Source of the DNA: Sphingobacterium paludis
GTDB lineage: Bacteria; Bacteroidota; Bacteroidia; Sphingobacteriales; Sphingobacteriaceae
Length of the DNA: 64,000 nt
Direction: 5' to 3'
NCBI RefSeq assembly: GCF_004364125.1
Contig: NZ_SNZV01000006.1
Location: 124,001 to 188,000 of the forward strand
Positions 34,783 through 44,433 of the stretch are shown here, piece after piece (position 1 is the stretch's first letter; every line of letters begins with the position of its first letter). The notes below the pieces were generated by a model. The model saw nothing but the letters and a program-made list of their open reading frames with translations. It was not told the DNA's origin and did not search any database. A program made the translations under genes and the position numbers.

Positions 34783-36473
34783 TGACCTACAACATGAAAA
34801 TTACATTCAATACGATATATACCCGCTATAAGCTCCCCCTGGCTGCACTTGCGATAGGTGCCACGCTAGGGCTTACGAGCTGTACAAAAAACTTCGAAGA
34901 CTTCAACACGAACAATACGGGGGTTACACCAGAAGATCTTTTGCCCAATGCCGAAAATCTTAAATTGTACTTCACCACTGCGCAGCGTGCCGTATTAAAT
35001 TTTTCCGGCGGAGGTGGGCCTAACTCCTACCAATTGCAGCAAAATTTGATGGGTGATGTTTACGGTGGATACTTGATGAGTGCTACGCCATTCAACAGTG
35101 GACAAAACAACACGAACTACGCGCTTGTGAACGGATGGAATACCGAGCCTTTCAAGGTACTGTATCTGAGTGTCCTCGGCCCAATCAAACGTTTGGAGGA
35201 AACGAATTTAAAAGAAACATATCCTGCGGTGTGGGGCTCTGTGCTTGCGATCAAGGTATTGGCAACAAGCCGCGTAACCGACATCTACGGCCCTATTCCG
35301 TATAGTATAGTCGGCAACAATACCACGACGAGTATTCCTTATGACTCGCAAGAAGAGGTGTATAACCAACTTTTCACGGAACTGGATGAGGCGCAGTCGC
35401 TTTTAGAAGCGTATGTGAACGGAACCAACCGGGAAGAGCTTCCGCCGAATTTGGATGAAATAGACCTGATTTATAGCGGAAACGAAAATACGGTACGATT
35501 TACGAAATGGTTAAAGCTGGTGCACTCGCTACGCTTGCGGCTAGCTATGCGCATCGTGAAGGTTAACCCTAGCCTCGCTCAACAGCAGGCGGAAAAATCA
35601 TTAAGCAGTGGCTATCTTTTCGAAAGCAATACAGATAATGCCAAAGTACGCATTGACGAAGAGGCGGGCTTCTTGAATCCCTTAGAATTTATCTCAAACA
35701 ACTGGAGTGATATCAACGTTAATGCATCGCTCGAATCTTACCTTGTCGGCTATCAAGACCCACGCACCGCAAAATACATAGATCGGGCAAGTGGTTCAGG
35801 AGTCGAGGGCTACAAAGGAATACGCACAGGCGCTATCGCTTTAGTGAAGGAAACGTATGCTCGATATTCTACGATCAACTTCAAAGATGGCGCTACACCA
35901 TCCTTCACGCCTACCACGCCAATGATGTTGATGACAGCAGCAGAAGTTTATTTCCTCCGCGCCGAGGCAGCGCTACGGGGCTGGGCTGGCAACGGTGGTA
36001 CGGCAAAAAGCCTATACGAGACGGGTATCCAAACATCGTTCGAACAGTGGGGAGCCACAGGCGCAGCTGCCTACATAGCAAATAGCAGCAACATGCCTAG
36101 TGCTTATGTAGACCCCTTAAACAGCAGAAATAATGCCGCGCAGCCTTCGACGATTACGATACAATGGAACGAAGGCAGCGCGCAAGAAGAGAAACTAGAA
36201 CGCATCATCACGCAAAAGTGGTTAGCCATGTTTCCTGAAGGCCAAGAGGCGTGGTCCGAATTTAGACGTACGGGGTATCCGAAACTCTTCCCTGTTGCAC
36301 AGAACAACAGTGGCGGACTGATCGATACGCAGGTGCAAATCAGAAGAATTCCGTTCAGTCAAAATGAATACAACACCAATGCCGCGGAGGTTCAAAAGGC
36401 GATCGGTCTTCTAGGTGGAAGCGACAACGGTGGGACAAGATTATGGTGGGACGTAAACCGAGCAAATTTCTAA
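34782..36473 (+). CDS. SusD/RagB-family nutrient-binding lipoprotein
   Basis: 563 aa (559 if ATG 34794 is used). Signal peptide with lipobox LTSC, followed by KNFEDFNTNNTGV, the SusD-like N terminus (SusD-2/RagB subfamily). The C-terminal block PMMLMTAAEVYFLRAEAALRGW is the conserved TPR-type helix of the family. It caps the SusC barrel and presents ligand. Start choice: ATG 34782 overlaps the SusC stop as TAATG, favouring translational coupling. A terminator follows. Confidence 0.93.
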   Translation: MTYNMKITFNTIYTRYKLPLAALAIGATLGLTSCTKNFEDFNTNNTGVTPEDLLPNAENLKLYFTTAQRAVLNFSGGGGPNSYQLQQNLMGDVYGGYLMSATPFNSGQNNTNYALVNGWNTEPFKVLYLSVLGPIKRLEETNLKETYPAVWGSVLAIKVLATSRVTDIYGPIPYSIVGNNTTTSIPYDSQEEVYNQLFTELDEAQSLLEAYVNGTNREELPPNLDEIDLIYSGNENTVRFTKWLKLVHSLRLRLAMRIVKVNPSLAQQQAEKSLSSGYLFESNTDNAKVRIDEEAGFLNPLEFISNNWSDINVNASLESYLVGYQDPRTAKYIDRASGSGVEGYKGIRTGAIALVKETYARYSTINFKDGATPSFTPTTPMMLMTAAEVYFLRAEAALRGWAGNGGTAKSLYETGIQTSFEQWGATGAAAYIANSSNMPSAYVDPLNSRNNAAQPSTITIQWNEGSAQEEKLERIITQKWLAMFPEGQEAWSEFRRTGYPKLFPVAQNNSGGLIDTQVQIRRIPFSQNEYNTNAAEVQKAIGLLGGSDNGGTRLWWDVNRANF

Positions 36474-36514
36474 GGTAAATTTCGCGCGAAAGCTTAGCGA
36501 TGCGTATCGCGCCA

Positions 36515-36564
36515 ATGCCATGGTCAGCAACCCTATTACAAGGTTAATGACCATGGCATCTTTT
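36515..36564 (+). terminator. Terminator after susD
   Basis: Perfect 12-bp stem ATGCCATGGTCA / TGACCATGGCAT with an inner AACC/GGTT pairing, followed by CTTTTGTT. Confidence 0.75.
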
Positions 36565-36685
36565 GTTAAAAGCGAGGTTAATAGCGGTAAATTTATAGGC
36601 TGTAAAACCGATGCACGTGTTCGGTTGTTGACTAAGGAAACAATAAGCATAACGTGCTAGCAGTAGCATATCGCATTATTATCTT

Positions 36686-37804
36686 ATGGAACGAAGAAAA
36701 TTTTTAACACAAGCCGCGTTGGCCTCTGCAAGCGTCGCACTGGCAGCAGCGCTACCGGCTACCTTATCAGCAAATCCTATGCATAATATAACAACATTAA
36801 CAGGCAGCTCTTCCAAACGCTTTCGTCCGCTCCACAAAGCGGGCCTTGGCGGCGTCGCTATAGGCAATGGGTTCCAACAGCATTCCGATGTAGCCAGTCT
36901 ACAGACTATGGAAGCCGCTTGGAATGCCGGCATTCGCTATTACGACACTTCACCATGGTATGGTTTGGGTATCAGTGAACGCCGCATGGGCATGTTTTTA
37001 AAGGATAAACCGAAAGAACAATTCACGATCTCCACGAAAATAGGCCGTATACTGGAACCGCATGAGAATTTCCAGGCAGACGGTTTACTTTGGGAGGGAA
37101 AAATGAATTTCAAACACCGGTATGACTACAGCGCAGCGGGGGCACGAAGGAGTGTGGAAGATAGCTTGCAGCGATTAGGTCTATCATCGATCGATATTGT
37201 TTTTATTCACGATTTATCTCCGGATAATGGCGATATGAAAGACAAGTGGACAACGTACTTTGCCGAGGCCGCCAATGGGGCGATGAAAGAACTCACAAAA
37301 ATGCGTGAAGAAGGTCTCATTAAAGGCTGGGGATTGGGCGTTAACACCATAGAACCTATATTGAAAACTTTGGAAGTGGCCGATCCGGACATCTTTTTGT
37401 CTGCCTGTCAATATTCCTTAATAGAGCATGAAGCTGATTTGGATAAGGTGTTTCCGAAAGTAGCGGAGAAGGATGTCTCGATCGTCGTAGGCGCGCCACT
37501 ATGCGCGGGCTTCTTGGCAGGAAAAGACCGTTACCTATACAGCGGTAAGTTTCCCGCTGGAGTTAAGGAGAAATTAAAGGCCCTGCAACAGGTCGCACAA
37601 AATCATGGGGTAGACTTGCGTACTGCTGCATTGCAGTTTGCTGCGGCACCCGATGTCGTTTCTGCGGTGATTCCTGGTGCCAGCAATGCACAGCAGGCCA
37701 TCGCAAACACCGAATCTTTCGAGGCCAAGATTCCGGCAGACTTCTGGAAAGAACTGAAGGCCGAAAAATTGATAGCGGCACACGCGCCAGTGCCGGCCGT
37801 TTAA
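36686..37804 (+). CDS. Tat-exported aldo/keto reductase (aldose 1-dehydrogenase-like)
   Basis: 372 aa. Twin-arginine signal ERRKFLTQAALASASVALAA (2-21) predicts export of a folded, cofactor-loaded enzyme. The AKR tetrad is Asp87, Tyr92, Lys118 and His175 (YYDTSPWYG, STKIG, IHD). The pattern resembles D-threo-aldose/L-fucose dehydrogenase and L-galactose dehydrogenase, which oxidise sugars to lactones. Position after SusCD and close to the lactonase suggests a periplasmic sugar-to-lactone-to-acid route, which remains an inference. Confidence 0.87.
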   Translation: MERRKFLTQAALASASVALAAALPATLSANPMHNITTLTGSSSKRFRPLHKAGLGGVAIGNGFQQHSDVASLQTMEAAWNAGIRYYDTSPWYGLGISERRMGMFLKDKPKEQFTISTKIGRILEPHENFQADGLLWEGKMNFKHRYDYSAAGARRSVEDSLQRLGLSSIDIVFIHDLSPDNGDMKDKWTTYFAEAANGAMKELTKMREEGLIKGWGLGVNTIEPILKTLEVADPDIFLSACQYSLIEHEADLDKVFPKVAEKDVSIVVGAPLCAGFLAGKDRYLYSGKFPAGVKEKLKALQQVAQNHGVDLRTAALQFAAAPDVVSAVIPGASNAQQAIANTESFEAKIPADFWKELKAEKLIAAHAPVPAV

Positions 37805-37834
37805 ACCGGCATCAGCGATACCAGCTACGCCGTG

Positions 37835-37870
37835 AAGCCATGAAAAATCGATAGCGTTTTTCATGGCTTT
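37835..37870 (+). terminator. Terminator after the Tat-exported reductase
   Basis: AAGCCATGAAAAA / TTTTTCATGGCTT with 9-nt loop, 31 bases past the stop; symmetrical, so able to act on both strands. Confidence 0.8.
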
Positions 37871-37908
37871 ATCAGTTAAAAACCTTTATTTAGGAAAAAA
37901 GAAGGATA

Positions 37909-38499
37909 ATGACCGAAAAGCTCCAATTGGCATTTGAACATTTTGATGCCTACAATAAACGCGATCCACAGACCTTTGCTTGGCAAGGGAAAAGCTACCC
38001 ACAGGAATATTTCTTGGCGATGAAACTATGGGAATGGGTAAATAAACTAGACCCACAAGCGAGCGAACCCTTGCAACTAGCTTCGCGCTGTCAGCATATC
38101 GGGCGATGGGAAAGCCCGCGCAACAATTATCCAATGGATAGAGCCGGCTACCTGTTGTGGCGTAAGGAACTTGCCGAACACCATGCCGCGGTAGCGCGCG
38201 CCATCGTAGAAAAGGTTGGCTTCAACGAAGGAATAATCGTCGATATGGAGCAGATCGTCATGAAAAAAAAGATTAAAGTAAATCCTGATGTGCAAACCAT
38301 GGAAAATGCGTTGTGTCTTGTTTTCCTGGAATTTCAGTACGAAGACTTCTTTCCGAAACATCCGGATAAAATTGTCACCATCCTGCAAAAGTCGCTGTTG
38401 AAGATGGATGCACATGGTCACAGCTTCGCCCTGCAACTGCCCTATTCTGAAGCTGGTTTAGCACATATACAAGCCGCTTTAGATCAGCTTGCCAAATAG
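37909..38499 (+). CDS. DUF4202-family protein
   Basis: 196-aa soluble protein. The segment LASRCQHIGRWESPRNNYPMDRAGYLLWRKELAEHH contains histidines and acidic residues spaced as in DUF4202, a family resembling HD-type metal hydrolases (His in RCQHIGRW, then Asp and His in the following helix). Catalytic role unproven. In other Bacteroidota it often lies beside metabolic genes. It has its own start after the terminator at 37835. Confidence 0.8.
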   Translation: MTEKLQLAFEHFDAYNKRDPQTFAWQGKSYPQEYFLAMKLWEWVNKLDPQASEPLQLASRCQHIGRWESPRNNYPMDRAGYLLWRKELAEHHAAVARAIVEKVGFNEGIIVDMEQIVMKKKIKVNPDVQTMENALCLVFLEFQYEDFFPKHPDKIVTILQKSLLKMDAHGHSFALQLPYSEAGLAHIQAALDQLAK

Positions 38500-38560
38500 G
38501 ACTAGATTAACAGATGCTGCCATGACTAAACGCGCGAGCGAGGTAAAGGGTCTGTTTGAA

Positions 38561-38603
38561 AGCTTACAGGTCGAGTTGGAAGCTTACAGGTCGAGTTGGA
38601 AGC
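38561..38603. repeat. Exact 20-bp tandem duplication
   Basis: AGCTTACAGGTCGAGTTGGA occurs twice back to back (38561-38580, 38581-38600), plus AGC of a third copy, in the gap between DUF4202 and the converging receptor. Recent slippage product; no function seen. Confidence 0.8.
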
Positions 38604-38708
38604 GACCGTTGTCAAATAAACGCCCTATTGATTGAAAAAAACGTTTGCTACCCTCCTGTGTACAGCAAGAGGGTAATTAAACGCCTTATAACACTGCTTT
38701 TTTAGTCC

Positions 38709-41093
38709 CTAAAACTTATAGCCAAAGGTTAGTCGGAAATTCCTGGGCAGCTCGGCTTGCCAAGAATAAACCGGTGTAGAAAAATAATCATCATAATACG
38801 ATCCGCCCGCTAGCAAGTAGCTGTCCGCCAAATTTTGCACGTTAAATATCACAGTAAAATTATCCTTGTGATAGCCCAACCCGGCATCAAAACGTAGATA
38901 GTCTGGCAAATTCCATTCCGGATGATCGTCGGAGTAAAAAGCCGTTGTACGATCTACGTTAGTCGTCATGCCAGCACGAAAGCTTAAACCGCTTAAGGCA
39001 CCTGCTTGCAGATGGTAATCCAACCAAACGTTAGCAATATGCCGATCCGCGCCAGATAGACGCTGCCCAGCATAGAAGCCTTCGACCTCGGCATTTACTT
39101 TCGTAATTTCAGCATCGGTGAACGCGTAGTTTGCTACGACATCAAATCCAGGCGCAATACGCCCCATGATGTCAACCTCTATGCCGCGAACACGTTTTTG
39201 GCCTATTTCAATATTTTCATTTGGACGAGGACCATAGGCTGTGACCTCATTGTTTTTCAAGATTTGGTATGCACTAACCGTAGTGCTTAAACGGTTATTA
39301 AACCATGCGCGTTTAAGCCCCAATTCCATAATATCGCCGGTTAAGGGCTTAACAGCCTCACCGGTATATAAAACACCGTTTTGAGGAATGAAAGATTGAT
39401 CGTAAAGCGCGTAGGCTGAGGTGTTCCTATCGATAGAATACGAAAGACCAACTCGTGGAGTTATCTTCTTGCTTTCAATGGGATCACCACCCCATGATGC
39501 TTGTGACATAGCCGTGTAGCGAGCAGCTAAGGTAAGGCGGAGTTGGTTATCAAAGAAGCCCAACTCATCCTGTAGGTAAGCGGAGGAATAATGCGTTTGT
39601 ATAATGCCGCCGCCAGCCGCCGCCCGAATTTTTAAAGGAGTTGACCGGTTGAATGGTGTATATGGAAAATCTAAGCCATATTGAGGATCTCTGGGGTTAA
39701 ATTCACCACCATTCAAAGAATCCAAAACGAACGATTGGCTCCAATCGGCATAATAGTCTTTTCTTCCGAAATCTAAGCCACCCAAGATGCGATGTTTAAC
39801 GGCACCGGTCTGCAAGTTGCCGTTAACAAAAACCTGGCCTAAGGCCATCGTGCTGGTGGCATCCCAAATGCCGGTCTGCCGAACCACATCACCGTTTGCC
39901 AGCACATCCTTCGGCCAACTGTTAGCACCAATCTGATCGTAGCTAAAATAGGCCCCCTGAGCCGTCAATTTCCACTGCTCGTTTAGGTTACGCTCTAAGG
40001 TTAAAAAGATGTTTTGATCATTCACTTTTATTGGCTCTAGCCCTGGCGACGAAAATGTGGTTTCTCGAGGAAGAGCTTTATAGCCGACAGGCGAAAAGAC
40101 GTATCCCGAACCTACATCAGTCATCTGTGCACGCTGGTAGGTATACTCTAATGTAGCTTTTGTCTTGTTATCCAATTGATAGGACAAAACCGGCGCAATC
40201 ACCAAACGCTTATTTTCCTCGAACGGCCGGAATGAGCCCTTAGTATCACCCGCAATATTCAAGCGATATAGCAACCGCTTATCTTTTGATAGCTTACCAT
40301 CCAAATCTACCGTAGATCGATAACTGGAGAAACTGCCCATTGAAAAGGTTACCTCCCCCCTCTCCACACCGGTCGGCTTTTTTGTAACGACATTATAAAT
40401 CCCGGCCGGATCACCGCTGGACATCATAAAACCCGCCGGTCCCTTGACTATTTCAACCCGCTCCACGACAGACATATCCTCAGACAATGGGCTCCAAAAC
40501 GAAGAGACGGCATTCATACCGTTTCGGAACGCTTGGATTTTTGAGCCGCGCATATTCAGGTTTACATACATATCGTTCCAATGCGACAAGCGGCTTACAC
40601 CGCTCACATTGCGCATCAAACCATCCGCCATGTTAAAGATCTGTTGCCTCGCCATCAAATCAGCGTTGACAATTTGTACACTTTGGGGCAGTTCGATTAA
40701 CGGTGTCTGCACGCGAAGTGTCGGCGACGTAATCGTTTCTACTAAAGAAGCCTGGCCTTCGACCACGACTTCCTGCAGCATATGCTTATCCACGGACAAC
40801 AACAAGTCGAAGCGTCTCTTTTCGGCATCGTGTAAGTGAATGGTATCCCGTTTGGTTTGAAGGCCGATATGGGTAGTGGAAAGCGCATATATCCCTGGTT
40901 TTAGGTTTCGGAAACCATATTCTCCAGCGCTATTTGCCTTTGTGCGTAAACTATCATTCAAAACGATAGTTAAATCGCTGGCAATTTCGTTATCGCTCGT
41001 CCGAACGACACCGCTAATGGCACCTGTTTGTGCGTAACTGCTTAGTGCAACACCCAGCGCGGGGATGAGCAGCATTTTACTTTTTGTTTTCAT
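38709..41093 (-). CDS. TonB-dependent siderophore receptor
   Basis: 794 aa. Signal peptide (MKTKSKMLLIPALGVALSSYA), carboxypeptidase-regulatory-like domain (about 25-105), then TonB box-like MLQEVVVEG and plug with LIELPQSVQIV, a motif typical of siderophore (FhuA/FoxA-type) receptors, VERVEIVKGPAGFM and GDPAGIYNVVTKKP. The C-terminal barrel ends RLTFGYKF with terminal Phe. Probably imports a hydroxamate-type iron chelate; exact ligand not deducible. No siderophore synthesis genes nearby and no visible Fur box. Confidence 0.92.
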   Translation of the reverse strand: MKTKSKMLLIPALGVALSSYAQTGAISGVVRTSDNEIASDLTIVLNDSLRTKANSAGEYGFRNLKPGIYALSTTHIGLQTKRDTIHLHDAEKRRFDLLLSVDKHMLQEVVVEGQASLVETITSPTLRVQTPLIELPQSVQIVNADLMARQQIFNMADGLMRNVSGVSRLSHWNDMYVNLNMRGSKIQAFRNGMNAVSSFWSPLSEDMSVVERVEIVKGPAGFMMSSGDPAGIYNVVTKKPTGVERGEVTFSMGSFSSYRSTVDLDGKLSKDKRLLYRLNIAGDTKGSFRPFEENKRLVIAPVLSYQLDNKTKATLEYTYQRAQMTDVGSGYVFSPVGYKALPRETTFSSPGLEPIKVNDQNIFLTLERNLNEQWKLTAQGAYFSYDQIGANSWPKDVLANGDVVRQTGIWDATSTMALGQVFVNGNLQTGAVKHRILGGLDFGRKDYYADWSQSFVLDSLNGGEFNPRDPQYGLDFPYTPFNRSTPLKIRAAAGGGIIQTHYSSAYLQDELGFFDNQLRLTLAARYTAMSQASWGGDPIESKKITPRVGLSYSIDRNTSAYALYDQSFIPQNGVLYTGEAVKPLTGDIMELGLKRAWFNNRLSTTVSAYQILKNNEVTAYGPRPNENIEIGQKRVRGIEVDIMGRIAPGFDVVANYAFTDAEITKVNAEVEGFYAGQRLSGADRHIANVWLDYHLQAGALSGLSFRAGMTTNVDRTTAFYSDDHPEWNLPDYLRFDAGLGYHKDNFTVIFNVQNLADSYLLAGGSYYDDYFSTPVYSWQAELPRNFRLTFGYKF

Positions 41094-41350
41094 TGAATCG
41101 CAAAACTATATCTATATTGTTATTTAGACCAAATATAAATAAAGAATGCAGTAAACAAAATTATTTAATAAAAAGATTTAAATGTGACGTGGTCCTATGC
41201 TGGATTAAAAGATAACGTACAAGAACTAACCTCTTAAGAAATACTGCGGCTACAGCCATGTAAAGAATTATTAATCCGTCAGCACTGGATCGCGCGGAGG
41301 GTACAAAAACAATGAGGATACGATCAGGTTCTTTAGGTCAGTGTCGACAA

Positions 41351-41386
41351 CAAAAAATCCGTTGGCTAGCAAGCTAACCAACGGAT
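41351..41386 (-). terminator. Terminator of the second TonB receptor
   Basis: ATCCGTTGGCTAGC-AA-GCTAACCAACGGAT with a TTTTTT run on the minus strand, 21 bases past the stop. The rest of 41094-41406 has no visible gene. Confidence 0.8.
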
Positions 41387-41406
41387 GGGGTGAGAGAATG
41401 TATATG

Positions 41407-43998
41407 TTATTTTAAGTTATAGCGCAATGTTACACCATAGGTTCTTGGATCGCCGATAACCCCGGCGTACTGCCCATAACTGCCCGGCGCAGCCAGTAGT
41501 TGTTCGTAATAATCGGTACCGGCGATGTTTCTTCCCCAAAGAATGACCGAAAGACCATTTGCAGCACGAAACCCAACACGGCCGTTAAGTAGGCCATACC
41601 CTTCAATATTCATGTAGGCCGATGGCGATGGACTAGACGAAAATGTGGAACGATAAAAAACATCTGCACCGACGAAGAAGCTTCCGGGAAGGCTAATCAG
41701 TTTTCCCTTTCGGCTATATTCTGCCCCAAATGAACCTGACCATTTTGAGATGCCCGGCAGCTGTCCACCAGAAACATCTTTAAAAGCCTCAGGTCCGCCG
41801 ACCTCTTCGAGTGGAACAGGGGCGTTTGTAAAGCGAACATACTTCCCATCGGTGTAGGCAAATGCTGTATTCAGCAAAAGGCTATTGAAGAGACGAACGC
41901 TTCCATCCACCTCGACGCCCTGCACGCGCACTTTTTCAGCATTGGCCAAATACCCCCGGTTGACGCCCGGGTCTGGTGTTTGCACCAAGGTTTGATAATC
42001 TTTTATATCCGTTTGATACACGGTAAAATTGAGAATGGCGTTGCGCATTGGAATGGTTTTCACACCCAACTCCTTGTGATGCACCGCTTCCGGCTTTACG
42101 CGAGCCAATTCAAGCAGCACTTCCCCATTCGCGGTCGGCAGTCCGCCCACGTTAATGCCGATTGGCTTATAGCTCACCGAGTACGTAGCAAACGTATTGA
42201 ATTGAGGGCTAAATTTATACTGTGCAGATAATTGTCCAGACCAATTCCCAGCCGACGCGTCTGTGTTAAACGACTGATCGGTATAGATGCCGTTTTTTAG
42301 CGCTTGCAGAGCCGGGTCTGATGTTTCCAAGCCGCCGTAGCGCTGCCGGTCATAGTTTGCTACCTTTTTATCATAGTTATAGCGTAAGCCAGGCAAAATG
42401 TGAAACTTCTCGGTCACGGCCCAATCAATTTGTGTGTAAGCCGCCAAGCTTGTCGATTTGATGCCGTACTTGGTACGGATGCCGTAATTATCAAACAAGC
42501 CGGGAGTTTCCCAAAGCTCGCTTGTAGAACTTTGCGCAAAGCGCCACAGCGCCGGCCCAGCTTCCTCCGTGTGCACCGGATCGGTTCGTAAATCTTGCCA
42601 CAAGCCATATAAACCAACCACACCACTCACCTTTTCACTGATCTTTCCGGAATATCTAAATTCCTGCGACCATTGATCATGCACCGAGTTTCCCGCCGAT
42701 ACGGTGAAAACAGGTAAACCCAAATAATCCCGATCATTCAATGGCACCCAATCCCAATAGCGCCATGCCGACGTTGATGTCAACGTCCCGTTACCGATTT
42801 TTATATCGGCATTGACCGATATCCCACCGAGTTCATTATCAGCTTTGGATTGTGTATCCAGATCTACTTTACGTTCAAATGCACTAGTATAGGGAACAGT
42901 ATAACCTAAATCGGCAATAATATTATTGAATTGTCGATAGTCGGCACGTTGCGTTTGCACCACGCCGGCGATTCCCCAGCCATAGCCATCTGGCTTCTGC
43001 TTAGAAACATCTCCGGCAACAACGATCTTGATATCCTCCGTAGGTGTATATAGCAACTGACCGCGAAAACCTAGGTTATTGATATTGTTTATATCCCTAT
43101 TCGTATGCACATTATACAATGTACCATTACGCTGGGTGCCGGAAAACGAAACGCGTGCCGCTAATTTTTTCGATATAGGGCCTGTCAACGACGTTTTCGC
43201 CTGGATAAAACCGTAATTACCATAGCTAAGTTCGAAATTTGCTTCCGGGCTAAATTGTGGCAGGCGCGTCGTAATGTTGAAGGCTCCCGCCGTCGTATTT
43301 TTTCCGAACAAGGTACCTTGTGGCCCACGCAAAACCTCGATTTGTTCAATATCAATAAAATCGAGCCAAGTGGCAGCTGGCCGTGCGATATACACACCAT
43401 CTAAATAGAAGCCTACGCCGGGGTCTATACCGTCATTCGTCAATCCGTATGTCGACCCCAGACCGCGAATATTCAAGGTCGTATTACGTGCGTTAGACGT
43501 ATACAGTTGCACCGTTGGAACCAATTCCTTAAGGCGATTTACATTGAACGCACCTGCATCTTCTATGGCTGCTCCGCGAATCAAGGATACTGGAATGGGA
43601 ACATCCTGCAATTGCTCTCGACGCCGACGCGATGTGACAACGACCTCACTTAAATTTTCCGTAATAGGCTTAAGTTCAATCACCGTGGGCGAAGTAGAAA
43701 CCACCACGGTTTTCTTTTCGTAGCCGACGTAAGATAAAACCAGTGTGAAGGGTAATTTCTGTCCTGTAACAAATTGAAATCCGCCATCCCGATTGGTACG
43801 AACGCTGTGCGTTACCGCTTCCAGCTGCACGGTTACACCCTCTATAGGTTCACGGGTATCGGCATCAATCACGGTTCCCTCTAGCGAAGCATTAATTATT
43901 GGTTTCGTTTCTACTTGTGCTTGCGCAGGCAAGCTGCATAGCGCGATAAAAAGTGTTAAGATGCTGTACGCATAAAGACGCACTTTTCTTCTTTCCAT
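41407..43998 (-). CDS. TonB-dependent outer membrane receptor (iron-complex type)
   Basis: 863 aa from MERRKVRLYAY at 43998; the longer frame runs back over the promoter. Signal peptide ends SLPAQAQ. Carboxypeptidase-regulatory domain (about 40-110, GTVIDADTREPIEGVTVQ), TonB box-like LSEVVVTSRRR, plug with LQDVPIPVSLI, LNIRGLGSTYG, GFYLDGVYIARPA and IEVLRGPQGTLFGKNTTAGAFNI, all typical of the pesticin/FyuA-like group widespread in alphaproteobacteria and Bacteroidota. Barrel ends LRYNLK. Ligand unknown. Confidence 0.92.
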   Translation of the reverse strand: MERRKVRLYAYSILTLFIALCSLPAQAQVETKPIINASLEGTVIDADTREPIEGVTVQLEAVTHSVRTNRDGGFQFVTGQKLPFTLVLSYVGYEKKTVVVSTSPTVIELKPITENLSEVVVTSRRRREQLQDVPIPVSLIRGAAIEDAGAFNVNRLKELVPTVQLYTSNARNTTLNIRGLGSTYGLTNDGIDPGVGFYLDGVYIARPAATWLDFIDIEQIEVLRGPQGTLFGKNTTAGAFNITTRLPQFSPEANFELSYGNYGFIQAKTSLTGPISKKLAARVSFSGTQRNGTLYNVHTNRDINNINNLGFRGQLLYTPTEDIKIVVAGDVSKQKPDGYGWGIAGVVQTQRADYRQFNNIIADLGYTVPYTSAFERKVDLDTQSKADNELGGISVNADIKIGNGTLTSTSAWRYWDWVPLNDRDYLGLPVFTVSAGNSVHDQWSQEFRYSGKISEKVSGVVGLYGLWQDLRTDPVHTEEAGPALWRFAQSSTSELWETPGLFDNYGIRTKYGIKSTSLAAYTQIDWAVTEKFHILPGLRYNYDKKVANYDRQRYGGLETSDPALQALKNGIYTDQSFNTDASAGNWSGQLSAQYKFSPQFNTFATYSVSYKPIGINVGGLPTANGEVLLELARVKPEAVHHKELGVKTIPMRNAILNFTVYQTDIKDYQTLVQTPDPGVNRGYLANAEKVRVQGVEVDGSVRLFNSLLLNTAFAYTDGKYVRFTNAPVPLEEVGGPEAFKDVSGGQLPGISKWSGSFGAEYSRKGKLISLPGSFFVGADVFYRSTFSSSPSPSAYMNIEGYGLLNGRVGFRAANGLSVILWGRNIAGTDYYEQLLAAPGSYGQYAGVIGDPRTYGVTLRYNLK

Positions 43999-44127
43999 AA
44001 ATGAATGTATTAATAGATATATGTTCGTTGACAACGCCAATTGCAACTTATGAAGGCAAATATAAAAATTGTTACAATAAAGTCTACTAATTTTGTAGAT
44101 TATTTTTGTGCTTTCATTTTTTATCCC

Positions 44128-44135
44128 TAGTTTTG
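44128..44135 (+). promoter_or_regulatory. Promoter of small RNA copy 2
   Basis: TAGTTTTG fits TAnnTTTG; TTG at 44106-44108 lies 19 bases upstream. Divergent from the receptor gene at 43998. Confidence 0.6.
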
Positions 44136-44141
44136 GTGTAT

Positions 44142-44209
44142 CATAAAGAACATAAGGTTTATAATTGGTTAGCAAAAGGTTCCATTCTCCCCGTCTGGAA
44201 CCTTTTTTT
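44142..44209 (+). ncRNA. Candidate small RNA, family member 2
   Basis: The 19-base 5' motif AGGTTTATAATTGGTTAGC is identical to member 1. The terminator stem here is AAAAGGTTCCA / TGGAACCTTTT, so TTTTCA/TGAAAA of member 1 has become TTCCA/TGGAA with both sides changed, and the loop is TTCTCCCCGTC. It has its own promoter and no coding frame. About 68 nt. Confidence 0.65.
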
Positions 44210-44433
44210 ATTGCACCTTAAAACCAACTTGAACGATTGCTAGCGCGAGGCACCACAAGGTAAGCGTAGACTGGACATGATAATAACTGCAGCGACATCG
44301 CTTATCAATGCGCAAGCCACGAAACGTATCACGATTAATCGATGAACAGATGGAAACGGCACACCTGCATGCCGACCGGCATCTGAAAATATAGTATGGC
44401 ACTGATTACGTTTTCCGTATCAAAAAAAGGACA

